DNA from: Methanobrevibacter sp.
Lineage (GTDB): Archaea; Methanobacteriota; Methanobacteria; Methanobacteriales; Methanobacteriaceae
Direction of reading: 5' to 3'
Assembly (NCBI RefSeq): GCF_017940815.1
Contig: NZ_JAGAXX010000053.1
Location: 1 to 55,565, forward strand
DNA: 55,565 nt
The notes beneath the pieces are model-generated. The model searched no databases. It saw only the letters and a program-made list of their open reading frames with translations, and had not been told where the DNA came from. How positions within the stretch are numbered: the first letter of the stretch is position 1; each line of letters opens with the position of its first letter. Made by a program: the position numbers and the translations under genes. Below, one piece after another: positions 35,168 through 44,934 of this stretch.

Positions 35168-35644
35168 TTATGATTCTTTCATTTCCAAATATTTTTTTAA
35201 GACAATATCCGGAGTTTCAATACTCTGATCGAAAGTAGTTACAAACTCATTAGGTTCAAAGTCATCATCAATTTTGCTAATATGAGATAATGAAATTTCG
35301 CCGCCATCAATTTTAAAGCCAACATCATCCGCCACAACAGAAATCAGATTGATTTCAAGTTCGGAAGCCTTTTCCAAAGTTTCATTAGCCTTGACCTCAT
35401 ACTTCAAGTTCAAAGTCTTATGAGGCATAATCTCATTGATTGTTCTTTTTATAACTGAATCCAATAACTCTAAAAATTTTACGGCAGGCGGTAAATTATT
35501 AGCCCACCAATAAGTGAGAACAGAGTTTAAAACAATATTGTGTTCAGAAAAATCATCATACAATCTTGCACGAACCTGAACACTGACATTGTCAACTACT
35601 TTTATCACCAATACGGGACTAACAGCCATTATACCACTATTCAT
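35168..35644 (-). CDS. Conserved archaeal protein of unknown function
   Basis: 158 residues, no signal peptide or membrane segment. It has alternating strands and helices (SVQVRARLYDDFSEHN, then KFLELLDSVIKRTINE) and an acidic C-terminal half. I do not recognise the family. The start is either ATG 35644, which overlaps the upstream stop by eight bases, or ATG 35629, which has a partial GTGGT site. It is the last gene of a probable operon: universal stress protein, CBS protein, then this. A role in stress or energy sensing is suggested only by that context. Confidence 0.7.
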   Translation of the reverse strand: MNSGIMAVSPVLVIKVVDNVSVQVRARLYDDFSEHNIVLNSVLTYWWANNLPPAVKFLELLDSVIKRTINEIMPHKTLNLKYEVKANETLEKASELEINLISVVADDVGFKIDGGEISLSHISKIDDDFEPNEFVTTFDQSIETPDIVLKKYLEMKES

Positions 35645-36482
35645 CAGGAACTAATGCTTTGATTAAATCACTAGCTCTTACAAGACCTACTAAATCTCCT
35701 TCAACACCGATTACAGGAATTTGTTCAATGTTCAAGGTTTTCATTTTCTTAGCACAGTCAGAAACTTTGGTTTTTGAATTAGCCACTTCAACATTATCTA
35801 CAGCAACGTCACTAACAACCTTATCGGTGAATTTCAAGTGATTTTTCTCAATGTATAACACTGAAGTACTATCCCATGACCATTTATCCCCTTCAGTTCC
35901 AACAGTAGAACTGTGTTCACTTCTTTCAGAGATGATTTCAATTTCTGAAATGAAATCGGTTTCAGTTAAAATACCTGATAATTTAGCGTCATCATCTAAT
36001 GCTAAAACAGATTTTAAACCAAATTGATTCATAGTTTCAAAAGCAACATTTAATGGAGCTTTTTCCCAAGTTGTAGGGACAGTTGTAATCATATAATCTT
36101 CAACAGCATCATGCACATCAATTTTTGTTAAAGCCTTAGACACCAAATCAAAAGAGGTGATGATACCTACTAATTCGCCATCATCGTTTACAACAGGAAC
36201 TCTTCTAACATTATTCTCCATCATAAGGCGAGCAGCATCAACTACATCGTCACCAGGATTAACAGTAATCAATTCTCTGGTCATTAACATTGCAATTTGT
36301 TCTTCATCAGGATTATTAATTAAATCAGAACGAGTTACTAGTCCTACTAAAATATCAGTATCTTCTTTAACAACAGGAAGAACTGCTTTGTTTTCTTTTC
36401 TCATTAAGTCTAAAACTTTTTCACGATTTCCAGGAACGGAAACACTTACAACATTTTTAGACATTGTTCTTTTAACTAACAT
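35637..36482 (-). CDS. Four-CBS-domain protein
   Basis: 281 residues made of two Bateman pairs (four CBS domains). The first pair covers about residues 1-125 (VLPVVKEDTDILVGLVTRSDL; MMENNVRRVPVVNDDGELVG) and the second about 130-280 (SVLALDDDAKLSGILTETDF; LNIEQIPVIGVEGDLVGL). Such proteins bind adenine nucleotides or other ligands and often regulate a partner. The ATG is preceded by AAGGTG. It lies between the universal stress gene (37 bases upstream) and the unknown gene (overlap). No enzymatic domain is fused to it. Confidence 0.93.
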   Translation of the reverse strand: MLVKRTMSKNVVSVSVPGNREKVLDLMRKENKAVLPVVKEDTDILVGLVTRSDLINNPDEEQIAMLMTRELITVNPGDDVVDAARLMMENNVRRVPVVNDDGELVGIITSFDLVSKALTKIDVHDAVEDYMITTVPTTWEKAPLNVAFETMNQFGLKSVLALDDDAKLSGILTETDFISEIEIISERSEHSSTVGTEGDKWSWDSTSVLYIEKNHLKFTDKVVSDVAVDNVEVANSKTKVSDCAKKMKTLNIEQIPVIGVEGDLVGLVRASDLIKALVPDE

Positions 36483-36519
36483 AAAAACACCTTATATCTA
36501 CAATAATAAAATGGTAAAA

Positions 36520-36945
36520 TTAATGCACTACAAGCACTGCGCATTTGGCTGAATTTACAACCTTGTCTGCCACACTGCCCATAATAAATCTATCGAAACC
36601 AGATTTTCCAGAACTACCCATAACAATCAAGTCAACGACTTCTTCTTTTGCAACCTCTAAAATGACTTTAGCAGGTGAGCCTTCTCTAATGACATGAGCA
36701 ATTTTGAGGTCATCTTCATTCAATGCATCAAATTCCTTAAGATTCTCTTCGGATCTTTCTTTTAAAATTTGATTTAACTGGTATACTTCATCATCTAATG
36801 GAAGCCCGTTAACAAAATTATTTTCTGTGACACTCACAGCGATTATTTCAGCTCCACTAACTTTGGATAAAAACAAAGCGTGTTTTTGAGCTTTTTTTGC
36901 AAATTCTGACCCATCTGTAGGGACCAATATTTTTTTATACATCAT
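36520..36945 (-). CDS. Universal stress protein (UspA family)
   Basis: About 141 residues. The start lies in a cluster of ATGs; the one at 36945, six bases after GGGAG, is preferred (36951 abuts it, 36942 is also possible). The ATP-binding motif GSSGKSGFDRFIMGSVADK (G-2X-G-9X-G-S) is near the C-terminus, and the N-terminal ILVPTDGSEFA is typical. It is the first gene of a stress-type operon with the CBS protein. It probably senses ATP or energy status. Confidence 0.92.
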   Translation of the reverse strand: MMYKKILVPTDGSEFAKKAQKHALFLSKVSGAEIIAVSVTENNFVNGLPLDDEVYQLNQILKERSEENLKEFDALNEDDLKIAHVIREGSPAKVILEVAKEEVVDLIVMGSSGKSGFDRFIMGSVADKVVNSAKCAVLVVH

Positions 36946-36983
36946 TAACATCTCCCATAATATATAGATTTATATCCATGATA

Positions 36984-38138
36984 TTATATGCTAAATTTTT
37001 TGTTAATGATATATAATATATTTTTCGTTTCGGACCTATTTATGATATTTAAGTAAGGATTTTTAGAAAAAGACTTAAAAATTATACATTCAGCAGAATT
37101 TCCAACATCAATACTATTCTTTTGAATAACATTATTAATATTCAATCCACAAACGTTTGTTGTAGCCATTTTTAATAACTCTTTAGGGTTTATGTATTTC
37201 CTATAATAAACAGACATCAATTTTAATGTGAATTCCAACTCCCTAAGCATATTCGGAGAGTTTAACATAACATTATCCGTACCGATTAAAGGACGAATTC
37301 CAAAATCAAGCATCCTATTTAATGGAGCCACACCAACATTCAGGGTGGCGTTTGCCCTTGGACAGACGACAACATTCTGATTAGATGAAGCGACTGAATC
37401 AAGGTCATTTCCTTTTGGATTAGTGAGGTGAACCAACTGACTGAAACCAGCATCAACACCTTTTCCGATTTCACTCATCCTGTCCTCATTCAATGATTCT
37501 ATTTGGTTTGATTCAGATTCCGCAACATGAATTGATGAAATCTTGCCCTGCTTATTGCACTCCTCAACAATCAGTTTGGCAACTTCAGGAGTGATTTCAC
37601 CAAATCCGCTTGGGGCAATCCCATCAGCAATTTTTAAAAGTTTACGAATGGCAGTTTTTACTTTTGTTAAATCAGGATCGTCACCATAAAAGCTATCGTC
37701 ACGACCCAGGATAATTGGCTTGATCGGCAAGTCTGCAGAAGCTTTCTTTAGAAGCTTGACTCCATGAAGACCGCCTTCCCGGTAGTCAATGAAATGTGTT
37801 GTTCCAGATTCGACCATTTCCTTCATGGATTTTCTCATAGCATCAATCAAATCATCATCGGAAGCATTAGAAAGGGCAACATGCTTTACTCCATGAGGCG
37901 GCTTGACCATTTCACTCAATGAAAGGCCATAACCTTCATCCTTGATGATTGAATCCCCAATGTGCATATGTCCATTTATAAAAGATGGGCAAACCACAGC
38001 ACCATCAACATCAATTATTTTACCTTCACTAGCCTCTTTTCCGATTTCGATTATTTTGCCATCATCAATGACAATATTTTCCTTAACAGGAACCAAATCT
38101 TGCCCTTTTAATATAATTCCGTTTGATATAGTAAACAT
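36984..38138 (-). CDS. Amidohydrolase family protein (cytosine/SAH deaminase-like)
   Basis: 384 residues of the metal-dependent amidohydrolase superfamily. Metal-binding motifs are visible: INGHMHIGD (HxH, about residue 55), SSIHVAESE (His, about 195) and GTDNVML (Asp, about 273). The N- and C-terminal strands form the small beta-domain that flanks the TIM barrel. The specific substrate is uncertain: candidates are cytosine, S-adenosylhomocysteine or a related aminopurine. The N-terminus lacks a ribosome binding site. It is divergent from the gene at 38311. Confidence 0.85.
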   Translation of the reverse strand: MFTISNGIILKGQDLVPVKENIVIDDGKIIEIGKEASEGKIIDVDGAVVCPSFINGHMHIGDSIIKDEGYGLSLSEMVKPPHGVKHVALSNASDDDLIDAMRKSMKEMVESGTTHFIDYREGGLHGVKLLKKASADLPIKPIILGRDDSFYGDDPDLTKVKTAIRKLLKIADGIAPSGFGEITPEVAKLIVEECNKQGKISSIHVAESESNQIESLNEDRMSEIGKGVDAGFSQLVHLTNPKGNDLDSVASSNQNVVVCPRANATLNVGVAPLNRMLDFGIRPLIGTDNVMLNSPNMLRELEFTLKLMSVYYRKYINPKELLKMATTNVCGLNINNVIQKNSIDVGNSAECIIFKSFSKNPYLNIINRSETKNILYIINKKFSI

Positions 38139-38307
38139 TAAAGGAAAATCTAATTTTTTTTATTAATATATTTTTGTATTCATTACATTTATTTAATCAA
38201 AAAATCAATATTATAATTGTGATGGCCATTAAATTAAATACAACCTCAATTTATTAGAACACGTTTTAACTTCATAATATGACCATTACACTTACTTTTA
38301 AACCATC

Positions 38308-38315
38308 AAGGTGAT
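38308..38315 (+). promoter_or_regulatory. Ribosome binding site before an uncertain start (GTG or ATT)
   Basis: AAGGTGAT. The only canonical start, GTG 38311, lies inside this site. Four bases after it is an in-frame ATT (38320), the same spacing seen at other genes here (for example AGGTGAT-AAAT-ATG at 17944). Confidence 0.5.
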
Positions 38316-38904
38316 TTCAATTAACTCTCAGGAAATACGATACTTTTACAGGAATATAGTAAAAACAGGCAACGTATACAGAGTTAAATATAACAATAAG
38401 GACTATGGAGAGTTCAGGAAATTATCTGACGCATTATACGAAAGAGATGCACTATTTTTTTGTAACTTTGACTATGACCTGCTTGTTGAATGCGATTTGG
38501 AAAACAAGTATGAGAACATGGAATTGCCACCATTTCCCGAAAAAAGACCGAAAGGCAGAATCAAGGGAACCAAGGTAAACAAGACCGAAAGGGAAGGAGA
38601 AATCCTTTTTGACCATAAAAAGAGAAAATTCTTTATCAAGAAGGGAGAAGACATCATAGGCGATTACGACACCATGACCGAAGCGTTTTACTATAAGAAG
38701 CTTTTAATGGACAACCATTGGGACATGAGCGTCTTAAGAACACACATCACAGAAAGAATTGAAGTCAATATAACCATTGACCCGACAAAAAAGTACAAGG
38801 TCAAGCTCAACTTCTGTCCTAAGTGTAAAAGCAGGTTAAAAATCGGTGAGGAAGAATGCCCTTCATGTGGTATTAATATTAAAGAATATTTGTATAATAA
38901 TTAA
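38311..38904 (+). CDS. Zinc-ribbon protein of unknown function
   Basis: 197 residues if started at GTG 38311, or 194 if at the ATT 38320. The first two-thirds contain two similar basic modules (VYRVKYNNKDYGEFRKLSDA and KFFIKKGEDIIGDYDTMTEA) each with a strand-turn-strand-helix look, which suggests a duplicated domain. The C-terminus carries a zinc ribbon with CPKCKSRL and CPSCGINI. The gene is rich in lysine and tyrosine, and nucleic acid binding is plausible but unproven. It is convergent with carB; its stop is 18 bases from the carB stop. Confidence 0.75.
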   Translation: MISINSQEIRYFYRNIVKTGNVYRVKYNNKDYGEFRKLSDALYERDALFFCNFDYDLLVECDLENKYENMELPPFPEKRPKGRIKGTKVNKTEREGEILFDHKKRKFFIKKGEDIIGDYDTMTEAFYYKKLLMDNHWDMSVLRTHITERIEVNITIDPTKKYKVKLNFCPKCKSRLKIGEEECPSCGINIKEYLYNN

Positions 38905-38930
38905 AAAAAGGATAGAGAAAAATTATTCTC
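38903..38930 (-). terminator. Hairpin terminator at the end of carB
   Basis: Stem GAGAA / TTCTC with a six-base loop at 38915-38930, overlapping the carB stop. On the minus strand it is followed by a seven-base T-run (complement of A at 38903-38909). Confidence 0.55.
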
Positions 38931-41900
38931 CATCAGCATATTTGTTTAAAGATTTTACATTGATTTCACTATTTTGAACAGCTTCAATAGCATTTAAAAC
39001 TGCTCTTGCTCCAGCCAATGTGGTAACGTATGGAATACCGAGCTCAATAGCTAGACGTCTGATGATATAACCGTCTTTTGCAGATTGCTTACCTTCAGAA
39101 GTGTTGATAATCAAATCAATTTCCTTGTTTAGGATTGAATCCCTGATGTTAGGTGATCCTTGTGAGACTTTCAATACTTTTTCAACATCAGCCAAACCGG
39201 TTGCATCTCCTGTACCGTCAGTTGCAACAACCTTGAATCCTAAAGTGGATGCTTTTTCCGCAATAGGTCTGATTTTCTTTTTGTCAGCCTCTTTAACACT
39301 CATGAATATTTTACCTTCTTTAGGCAATTCCATGCCTGCTGAAAGCTGTGATTTGTAAAATGCCATTCCAAAGTTGTCATCGATACCGATACTTTCACCA
39401 GTGGATTTCATTTCAGGTCCAAGAACTGTGTCAGATTCAGGTAATTTAAGGAATGGGAATACGGATTCTTTTACAGCCACATGGTCAATCTTGATTTCTT
39501 TTGTTAAATCGAAATCTTTCAATTTGGCGCCGTTCATAATCCAGGTTGCAACCTTAGCCAATGGAACTCCAATAGCCTTACTTACAAATGGAACTGTCCT
39601 ACTTGCACGAGGGTTTGCCTCAATGATGTAGACCATTTCCTCATCTAGTTTGACTGCATATTGAATGTTCATTAAACCTTTGACGTCTAATTCCAATGCC
39701 AATTTTCTTGAGTTTTCACGGATGGTGTTCAATATATGTTCCGGAATGGTTTGAGGAGGTATCACACATGCGGAGTCTCCTGAGTGAACACCCGCTTCCT
39801 CGATGTGCTCCATGATTCCTGCAATGAATACATCTTCACCGTCACATAAGAGGTCAACATCCAATTCGATTGCATCTTCGAGGAACTTGTCAACTAAGAT
39901 TGGGTGGTCAGGTGAGACTTTTACAGCCTCTTTCATATATTCCTCAAGCTCGTTGACATCGTAAACGATTTCCATTGCTCTTCCACCGATTACATAGGAT
40001 GGACGTACAAGCACTGGGAATGTGATTCTTTCTGCAATCTCTTTTGCTTCTTCAAATGAGTTAGCAGTTCCATATGGTGCTTGGTGAATGTGTAATTTTT
40101 CAAGCAAGTCAGCGAATAACTCCCTGTCTTCTACTCTGTCAATGCTTTCATATGGAGTACCCCAGATTTTAACTCCTGCATTTGCCAATGGCACTGCAAG
40201 GTTGATTGAGGTCTGTCCACCGAATTGAACGATAACACCATCAGGTTTTTCCTGTTCGATGACTCCCATTACATCCTCAAATGTCAATGGTTCGAAGAAC
40301 AGTTTGTCTGAAATGTCGTAATCGGTACTTACGGTTTCAGGGTTGTTGTTGATTAATATTGTTTCAATTCCTTCATCTTTTAATGCAAGGGATGAGTGTA
40401 CACAGCAGTAATCGAACTCAATACCCTGACCGATTCTGATAGGTCCTGCACCTAAAATGACAACCTTTTTCTTGGTGGTTGAGGTCAATTCATTACCTTT
40501 GTCATAGCTGCTGTAGTAATAAGGAGTCTTAGCTTCAAATTCAGCTGCACAGGTGTCTACCATCTTATAGGATTGCTTGATATTGTATCTTGAAAGCAAG
40601 TTTCTGATGTATTCCTCGGTTTGGCCGGACAATTCAGCCAATCTCTTATTGGAACATCCTATTTGTTTTGCTTTTCTTAAGTAATCTTCATCATCTAATT
40701 TGTCAGCAGTCACATCATTTTCAAAGTTGACGATGTTTCTGATTTTGTATAAGAAGAAATTGTCGATTTTAGTGAGCTCACGGATTTTATCGATATCCAT
40801 TCCGTCCTTAATAGCTGAATAGATTTGGAAGTAGATTAAATCTGTCGGATGAGCAAGGTCTTCTTCGGTGTATTCCACATATTCGAATCCGTCAAAGCCC
40901 ATATCAAGTGATCTTAATGCTTTTTGGAAAGCTTCCTCAAAGGTTCTTCCGATAGCCATTACCTCACCGGTTGCCTTCATTTGAACTCCCACTTCACGGC
41001 TGATTCCTTTGAACTTGTCAAACGGCCATCTTGGGATTTTGATAACTACGTAATCGATTGCTGGCTCAAATGATGCAGGTGTTTCCTTGGTAATGTCGTT
41101 TTTGATTTCGTCCAACGTCATTCCTAAAGCGATTTTGGATGAAATTTTAGCGATTGGATAACCTGTCGCTTTTGATGCGAGTGCACTACTTCTTGATACA
41201 CGTGGGTTTACTTCAATTACCTTGTACTCATCGGTTTCAGGGTTTAAAGCGAATTGAATGTTACATCCACCACGAATTCCTAAAGCTCGGATAATCTTGA
41301 TTGAAGCGTCACGCATTTGCTGAATGGTTTCATCGCATAGATTTTGGATAGGAGCGACTACTACACTGTCCCCTGTGTGAATACCCATAGGGTCGATGTT
41401 TTCCATGGTACATACGATGATACAGGTGTCTTCCTTATCCCTCATTACCTCAAACTCGATTTCCTTCCATCCGAGAACGGACTCGTCAATGAGAACTTGG
41501 TTGATGAAACTCATGTCCAAACCATGGTTAGCGATTTCAATCAATTCTTCCTCATTGTGAGCGATTCCTCCACCGGTTCCACCTAATGTGAATGCTGGTC
41601 TAACAATTACAGGGTATCCAATGTCTTCAACAGCCTTGAGTGCGTCTTCAACGCTTTCAACAGCATGACATTTTGGAATTTTCTCTCCGATTTCATCCAT
41701 TAAGTTTGCGAATAAGTCACGGTCTTCTACATCTTTGATTGTTTGAACGTCAGAACCTAAAACCTTAATTCCATCTAATAATCCTAAGTCTCCAAGACCT
41801 GTTGCAATATTTAATCCGGTTTGTCCACCCATTGTTGGTAAAATAGCATCAATTTCTTCTTCTTTTATGATTTTTGCAACAACTTCTGGAGTTAATGGTT

Positions 41901-42099
41901 CAGTGTAAACTGTATCTGCCATATCAATATCGGTTTGAATGGTAGCAGGATTACTGTTAACAAGCACAGTTTCAATACCTTCCTCTCTTAATGATTTACA
42001 TGCTTGAGAACCGGAGTAATCGAATTCAGCTGCCTGTCCGATTTGAATAGGTCCAGATCCAATAATTAATACTTTTTTAATATCCTTATCAACTGGCAT
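38923..42099 (-). CDS. carB: Carbamoyl-phosphate synthase large subunit
   Basis: 1,058 residues, a single unsplit chain. Two homologous halves each have an ATP-grasp carboxyphosphate/carbamate domain: the first starts KVLIIGSGPIQIGQAAEFDY and the second VVILGAGPIRIGQGIEFDY near residue 557. The C-terminal allosteric MGS-like domain (about 930-1058) contains VVATDGTG. It makes carbamoyl phosphate from bicarbonate, ammonia and two ATP for pyrimidine and arginine synthesis. The ATG is preceded by GAGGAT. It is 21 bases downstream of carA. Confidence 0.97.
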   Translation of the reverse strand: MPVDKDIKKVLIIGSGPIQIGQAAEFDYSGSQACKSLREEGIETVLVNSNPATIQTDIDMADTVYTEPLTPEVVAKIIKEEEIDAILPTMGGQTGLNIATGLGDLGLLDGIKVLGSDVQTIKDVEDRDLFANLMDEIGEKIPKCHAVESVEDALKAVEDIGYPVIVRPAFTLGGTGGGIAHNEEELIEIANHGLDMSFINQVLIDESVLGWKEIEFEVMRDKEDTCIIVCTMENIDPMGIHTGDSVVVAPIQNLCDETIQQMRDASIKIIRALGIRGGCNIQFALNPETDEYKVIEVNPRVSRSSALASKATGYPIAKISSKIALGMTLDEIKNDITKETPASFEPAIDYVVIKIPRWPFDKFKGISREVGVQMKATGEVMAIGRTFEEAFQKALRSLDMGFDGFEYVEYTEEDLAHPTDLIYFQIYSAIKDGMDIDKIRELTKIDNFFLYKIRNIVNFENDVTADKLDDEDYLRKAKQIGCSNKRLAELSGQTEEYIRNLLSRYNIKQSYKMVDTCAAEFEAKTPYYYSSYDKGNELTSTTKKKVVILGAGPIRIGQGIEFDYCCVHSSLALKDEGIETILINNNPETVSTDYDISDKLFFEPLTFEDVMGVIEQEKPDGVIVQFGGQTSINLAVPLANAGVKIWGTPYESIDRVEDRELFADLLEKLHIHQAPYGTANSFEEAKEIAERITFPVLVRPSYVIGGRAMEIVYDVNELEEYMKEAVKVSPDHPILVDKFLEDAIELDVDLLCDGEDVFIAGIMEHIEEAGVHSGDSACVIPPQTIPEHILNTIRENSRKLALELDVKGLMNIQYAVKLDEEMVYIIEANPRASRTVPFVSKAIGVPLAKVATWIMNGAKLKDFDLTKEIKIDHVAVKESVFPFLKLPESDTVLGPEMKSTGESIGIDDNFGMAFYKSQLSAGMELPKEGKIFMSVKEADKKKIRPIAEKASTLGFKVVATDGTGDATGLADVEKVLKVSQGSPNIRDSILNKEIDLIINTSEGKQSAKDGYIIRRLAIELGIPYVTTLAGARAVLNAIEAVQNSEINVKSLNKYADGE

Positions 42100-42120
42100 A
42101 TATAATCCTCATTTAATTTT

Positions 42121-43203
42121 TTAATAATCATCCATCATTTGGCTAAACTCATCAAAAGTATTTCTTGTATCGTTTGGACCAGGTCCCGCTTCAGGGTGGT
42201 ACTGTATACAACGTATAGGAAGTTCCTTGTGAGAAATACCCTCAGGAGTTCCATCATTCAAGTTAACGTGAGTCAATACTAAATCTGTTTCCTTCAAGGA
42301 TTCCTTATCGATTGTGAATCCGTGGTTTTGGGAAGTGATGTATACTTTTCCAGTGTTCAAGTCTTTAACTGGCTGGTTTTCACCACGGTGTCCGAATTTC
42401 ATCTTATATGATTTTGCACCGAAAGATTTAGCGATTAGTTGCTGGCCCATACAGATTCCGAAAATTGGCAACCTGTTGGATAACTTTTTCATAGTTTCAA
42501 TGGTTTCAGATACCCTATCAGGATTTCCAGGACCGGATGTAATCATCAAACCGTTAGGAGAGTAATCCAAGATAGTTTTATAATCAGTATCATAAGGGAA
42601 CAACAATACTCCAATATCCCTTTCTAAGAATGAGTTAATAATGTTCTTTTTAACTCCGCAGTCAATTAAAGCAACTTTTTTGTCGGCATCTTCATTGAAT
42701 ACCTTAATCTCTTTTGTGGATACTAATGGAACAACATCAATATCTTCAATGCTTGGCTGTGACTTTGCCATTTCGATTAATTTATCATCTGCAATGTCTT
42801 CAGTAGTAATTGCTGCTTTAAGGGAACCTCTTTCACGAATCTTAAGAGTTAAGTCACGTGTATCGATTCCACTGATACCGGGAGTTTTAAATTCTTTTAA
42901 AAAATCATCCAAAGTTTTTTGAGGTCCAAAATTAGAGACTTCACGACAGACCTCACGACAAACAAATCCTTCAACCTGAATCTTATCAGATTGGTACCAT
43001 TTTTCACTTACCCCATGATTACCTTCTAACGGGTAAGTAGACATTAAAATTTCTCCTTTAAAAGACGGATCAGTTAATGATTCAGTGTAACCACCCATAC
43101 CTGTAGAAAAAACGAGTTCTCCTAATTTAGTGGTTTCATAACCGAATGCTTCACCTTTTAAAACAGTTCCATCTTCCAAAGCTAATTTAGCTATTTTTAC
43201 CAT
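42121..43203 (-). CDS. carA: Carbamoyl-phosphate synthase small (glutaminase) subunit
   Basis: 360 residues. The N-terminal half is the small-subunit domain ([19 protein letters not shown]) and the C-terminal half a class I glutamine amidotransferase. The catalytic cysteine lies in GICMGQQL (about residue 250) and the His-Glu pair in YHPEAGPGP (about 337). It releases ammonia from glutamine for CarB, encoded just downstream. GGTGAT precedes the ATG by three bases. The upstream 43204-43416 spacer is AT-rich, carries TATA-like stretches for both directions and no further gene. Confidence 0.97.
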   Translation of the reverse strand: MVKIAKLALEDGTVLKGEAFGYETTKLGELVFSTGMGGYTESLTDPSFKGEILMSTYPLEGNHGVSEKWYQSDKIQVEGFVCREVCREVSNFGPQKTLDDFLKEFKTPGISGIDTRDLTLKIRERGSLKAAITTEDIADDKLIEMAKSQPSIEDIDVVPLVSTKEIKVFNEDADKKVALIDCGVKKNIINSFLERDIGVLLFPYDTDYKTILDYSPNGLMITSGPGNPDRVSETIETMKKLSNRLPIFGICMGQQLIAKSFGAKSYKMKFGHRGENQPVKDLNTGKVYITSQNHGFTIDKESLKETDLVLTHVNLNDGTPEGISHKELPIRCIQYHPEAGPGPNDTRNTFDEFSQMMDDY

Positions 43204-43416
43204 TAAATCACCATTTTAAGAAAATATAATTCTCTATCTTTAATATATCTTATTTTACTATATTATATACTTTGTTTTTTAGGTGATTAATTCAAAATTC
43301 GGTAAAAAAAAAATATTTAAAAAATTGAATATTATTTAAAAAAATAAGACAAAATAAAATTATTTATATTGTTAAAAATAGTATATTAACTAATTAAATC
43401 TAAAAGAGAACAGAAT

Positions 43417-44934
43417 ATGGGCAATACAAAAAAATTAGCTAAAAGACAATTGAAAAATCCTGCCGATTATAAGAGATTTAAGGAATTAATAAAGGAAACC
43501 AAAATATACAATGCTCCTGAAACACTGACCGGAGAATTGAGACCTTATCAAAAAATCGGCTATTCATGGTTAATCCAGAATATAAGATACAGGTTTGGAA
43601 GCATCCTGGCTGACGACATGGGATTAGGTAAAACAATACAGGTATTGTCCGCAATATTGTTCTATAAGGAAAAGGGACTTTTAGAGAACAAGTCATCACT
43701 AGTAATCGTCCCGCCCACATTGATATCCAATTGGGAAAATGAAATAAAGAAATTCACACCTGAATTGACCTACTTCATATATCATGGATCCAACAGGAGA
43801 TTCCCACTAGAGAACTATGACATCATTTTAACATCTTATGGAGTCGTAAGACTTGATTTGGACATGTTTGTCGATGAACCGTGGTTCTTATGCGTTATCG
43901 ATGAGGCGCAAAACATCAAAAATCCGAACACAGAGCAGACAAAAGCCATCAAGGAAGTTCCGACAAGGACAAAAATAGCTTTGACAGGTACTCCTATTGA
44001 AAACAGGCTGATGGACTACTGGTCAATATTTGATTTTGTAAACAAAGGATACCTATCAACAAAGGACGATTTTAAAAGAAACTACGTGATGCCTATTGAA
44101 AAACTTGATGATGAGGAGGCCTTGGAAAACCTCAGAACAATAGCCAAGCCCTTTGTAATGAGGCGTTTGAAAACTGATGACGACATCAAGAAGGAATTGC
44201 CTGACAAATTGATCAATGACGTTTACTGCAGCCTAAGCAAAAAGCAGATTAAGCTATACAATGCAATATTGGAGGAAATTTTCTTTGACATTGAAAACTC
44301 CAAGGGAATTCAAAGGAAAGGAATAATCCTTAAAATATTGACTGCACTGAAGCAGACCTGCAACCATCCCGCACAGTTTCTGGACATTAAAAAGCCGAAG
44401 ATTTCCGAATCCGGAAAAATGGAACTGCTGGTCAACATTTTAGAAAACATTTTGGACAATGATGAGAAGGTCATAATATTCACCCAATACGTTGAGATGG
44501 GCAAGCTCATTCAGGAATTGATTTCAAAGAAATTCAAACAGGAAGTATTGTTCTTGCACGGTTCACAGACCCTTAAGGAAAAAACAGAAATCATTGACAC
44601 ATTCCAGGAAAATCCTGACTATAAAATATTCGTTGCAACACTGAAAACCGGAGGAACAGGTTTGAACCTGACTGCCGCAAGCAATGTGATACACTATGAC
44701 TTATGGTGGAATCCTGCAGTTGAAAATCAGGCAACAGACAGGGTTCACAGAATCGGACAAAACAAGGATGTGATGGTTTACAGGTTCATCACCAAGGGAA
44801 CACTTGAAGAGACAATCGATGCTATAAGCAAGCACAAGACCGACCTTGCAAGCAAATCCATCAGCAATGACGAAACATTCATTACGGAAATGAGCGATGA
44901 AGAGTTAAAAGAAGTTTTATCACTAAGATTGTGA
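43417..44934 (+). CDS. SNF2-family helicase, short form
   Basis: 505 residues consisting almost wholly of the SNF2 core. Motifs: DDMGLGKT (Walker A, about residue 66), IDEAQNIKN (DEAH-like, about 164), TGTPIENR (about 189), TGGTGLNLTAAS (about 410) and QATDRVHRIGQ (about 438). Related archaeal and bacterial proteins usually have several hundred extra N-terminal residues, often with a SWIM zinc finger; here only about 35 lysine-rich residues precede the core. The frame is open with a proper start, so this may be a natural short form. It ends 12 bases inside the convergent nadC. Confidence 0.92.
   Translation: MGNTKKLAKRQLKNPADYKRFKELIKETKIYNAPETLTGELRPYQKIGYSWLIQNIRYRFGSILADDMGLGKTIQVLSAILFYKEKGLLENKSSLVIVPPTLISNWENEIKKFTPELTYFIYHGSNRRFPLENYDIILTSYGVVRLDLDMFVDEPWFLCVIDEAQNIKNPNTEQTKAIKEVPTRTKIALTGTPIENRLMDYWSIFDFVNKGYLSTKDDFKRNYVMPIEKLDDEEALENLRTIAKPFVMRRLKTDDDIKKELPDKLINDVYCSLSKKQIKLYNAILEEIFFDIENSKGIQRKGIILKILTALKQTCNHPAQFLDIKKPKISESGKMELLVNILENILDNDEKVIIFTQYVEMGKLIQELISKKFKQEVLFLHGSQTLKEKTEIIDTFQENPDYKIFVATLKTGGTGLNLTAASNVIHYDLWWNPAVENQATDRVHRIGQNKDVMVYRFITKGTLEETIDAISKHKTDLASKSISNDETFITEMSDEELKEVLSLRL

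Noticed and set aside
43204-43416. Possible riboswitch or attenuator between carA and the helicase
   Set aside because: The spacer is AT-rich with only TATA-like stretches; no stable stem pairs seen.
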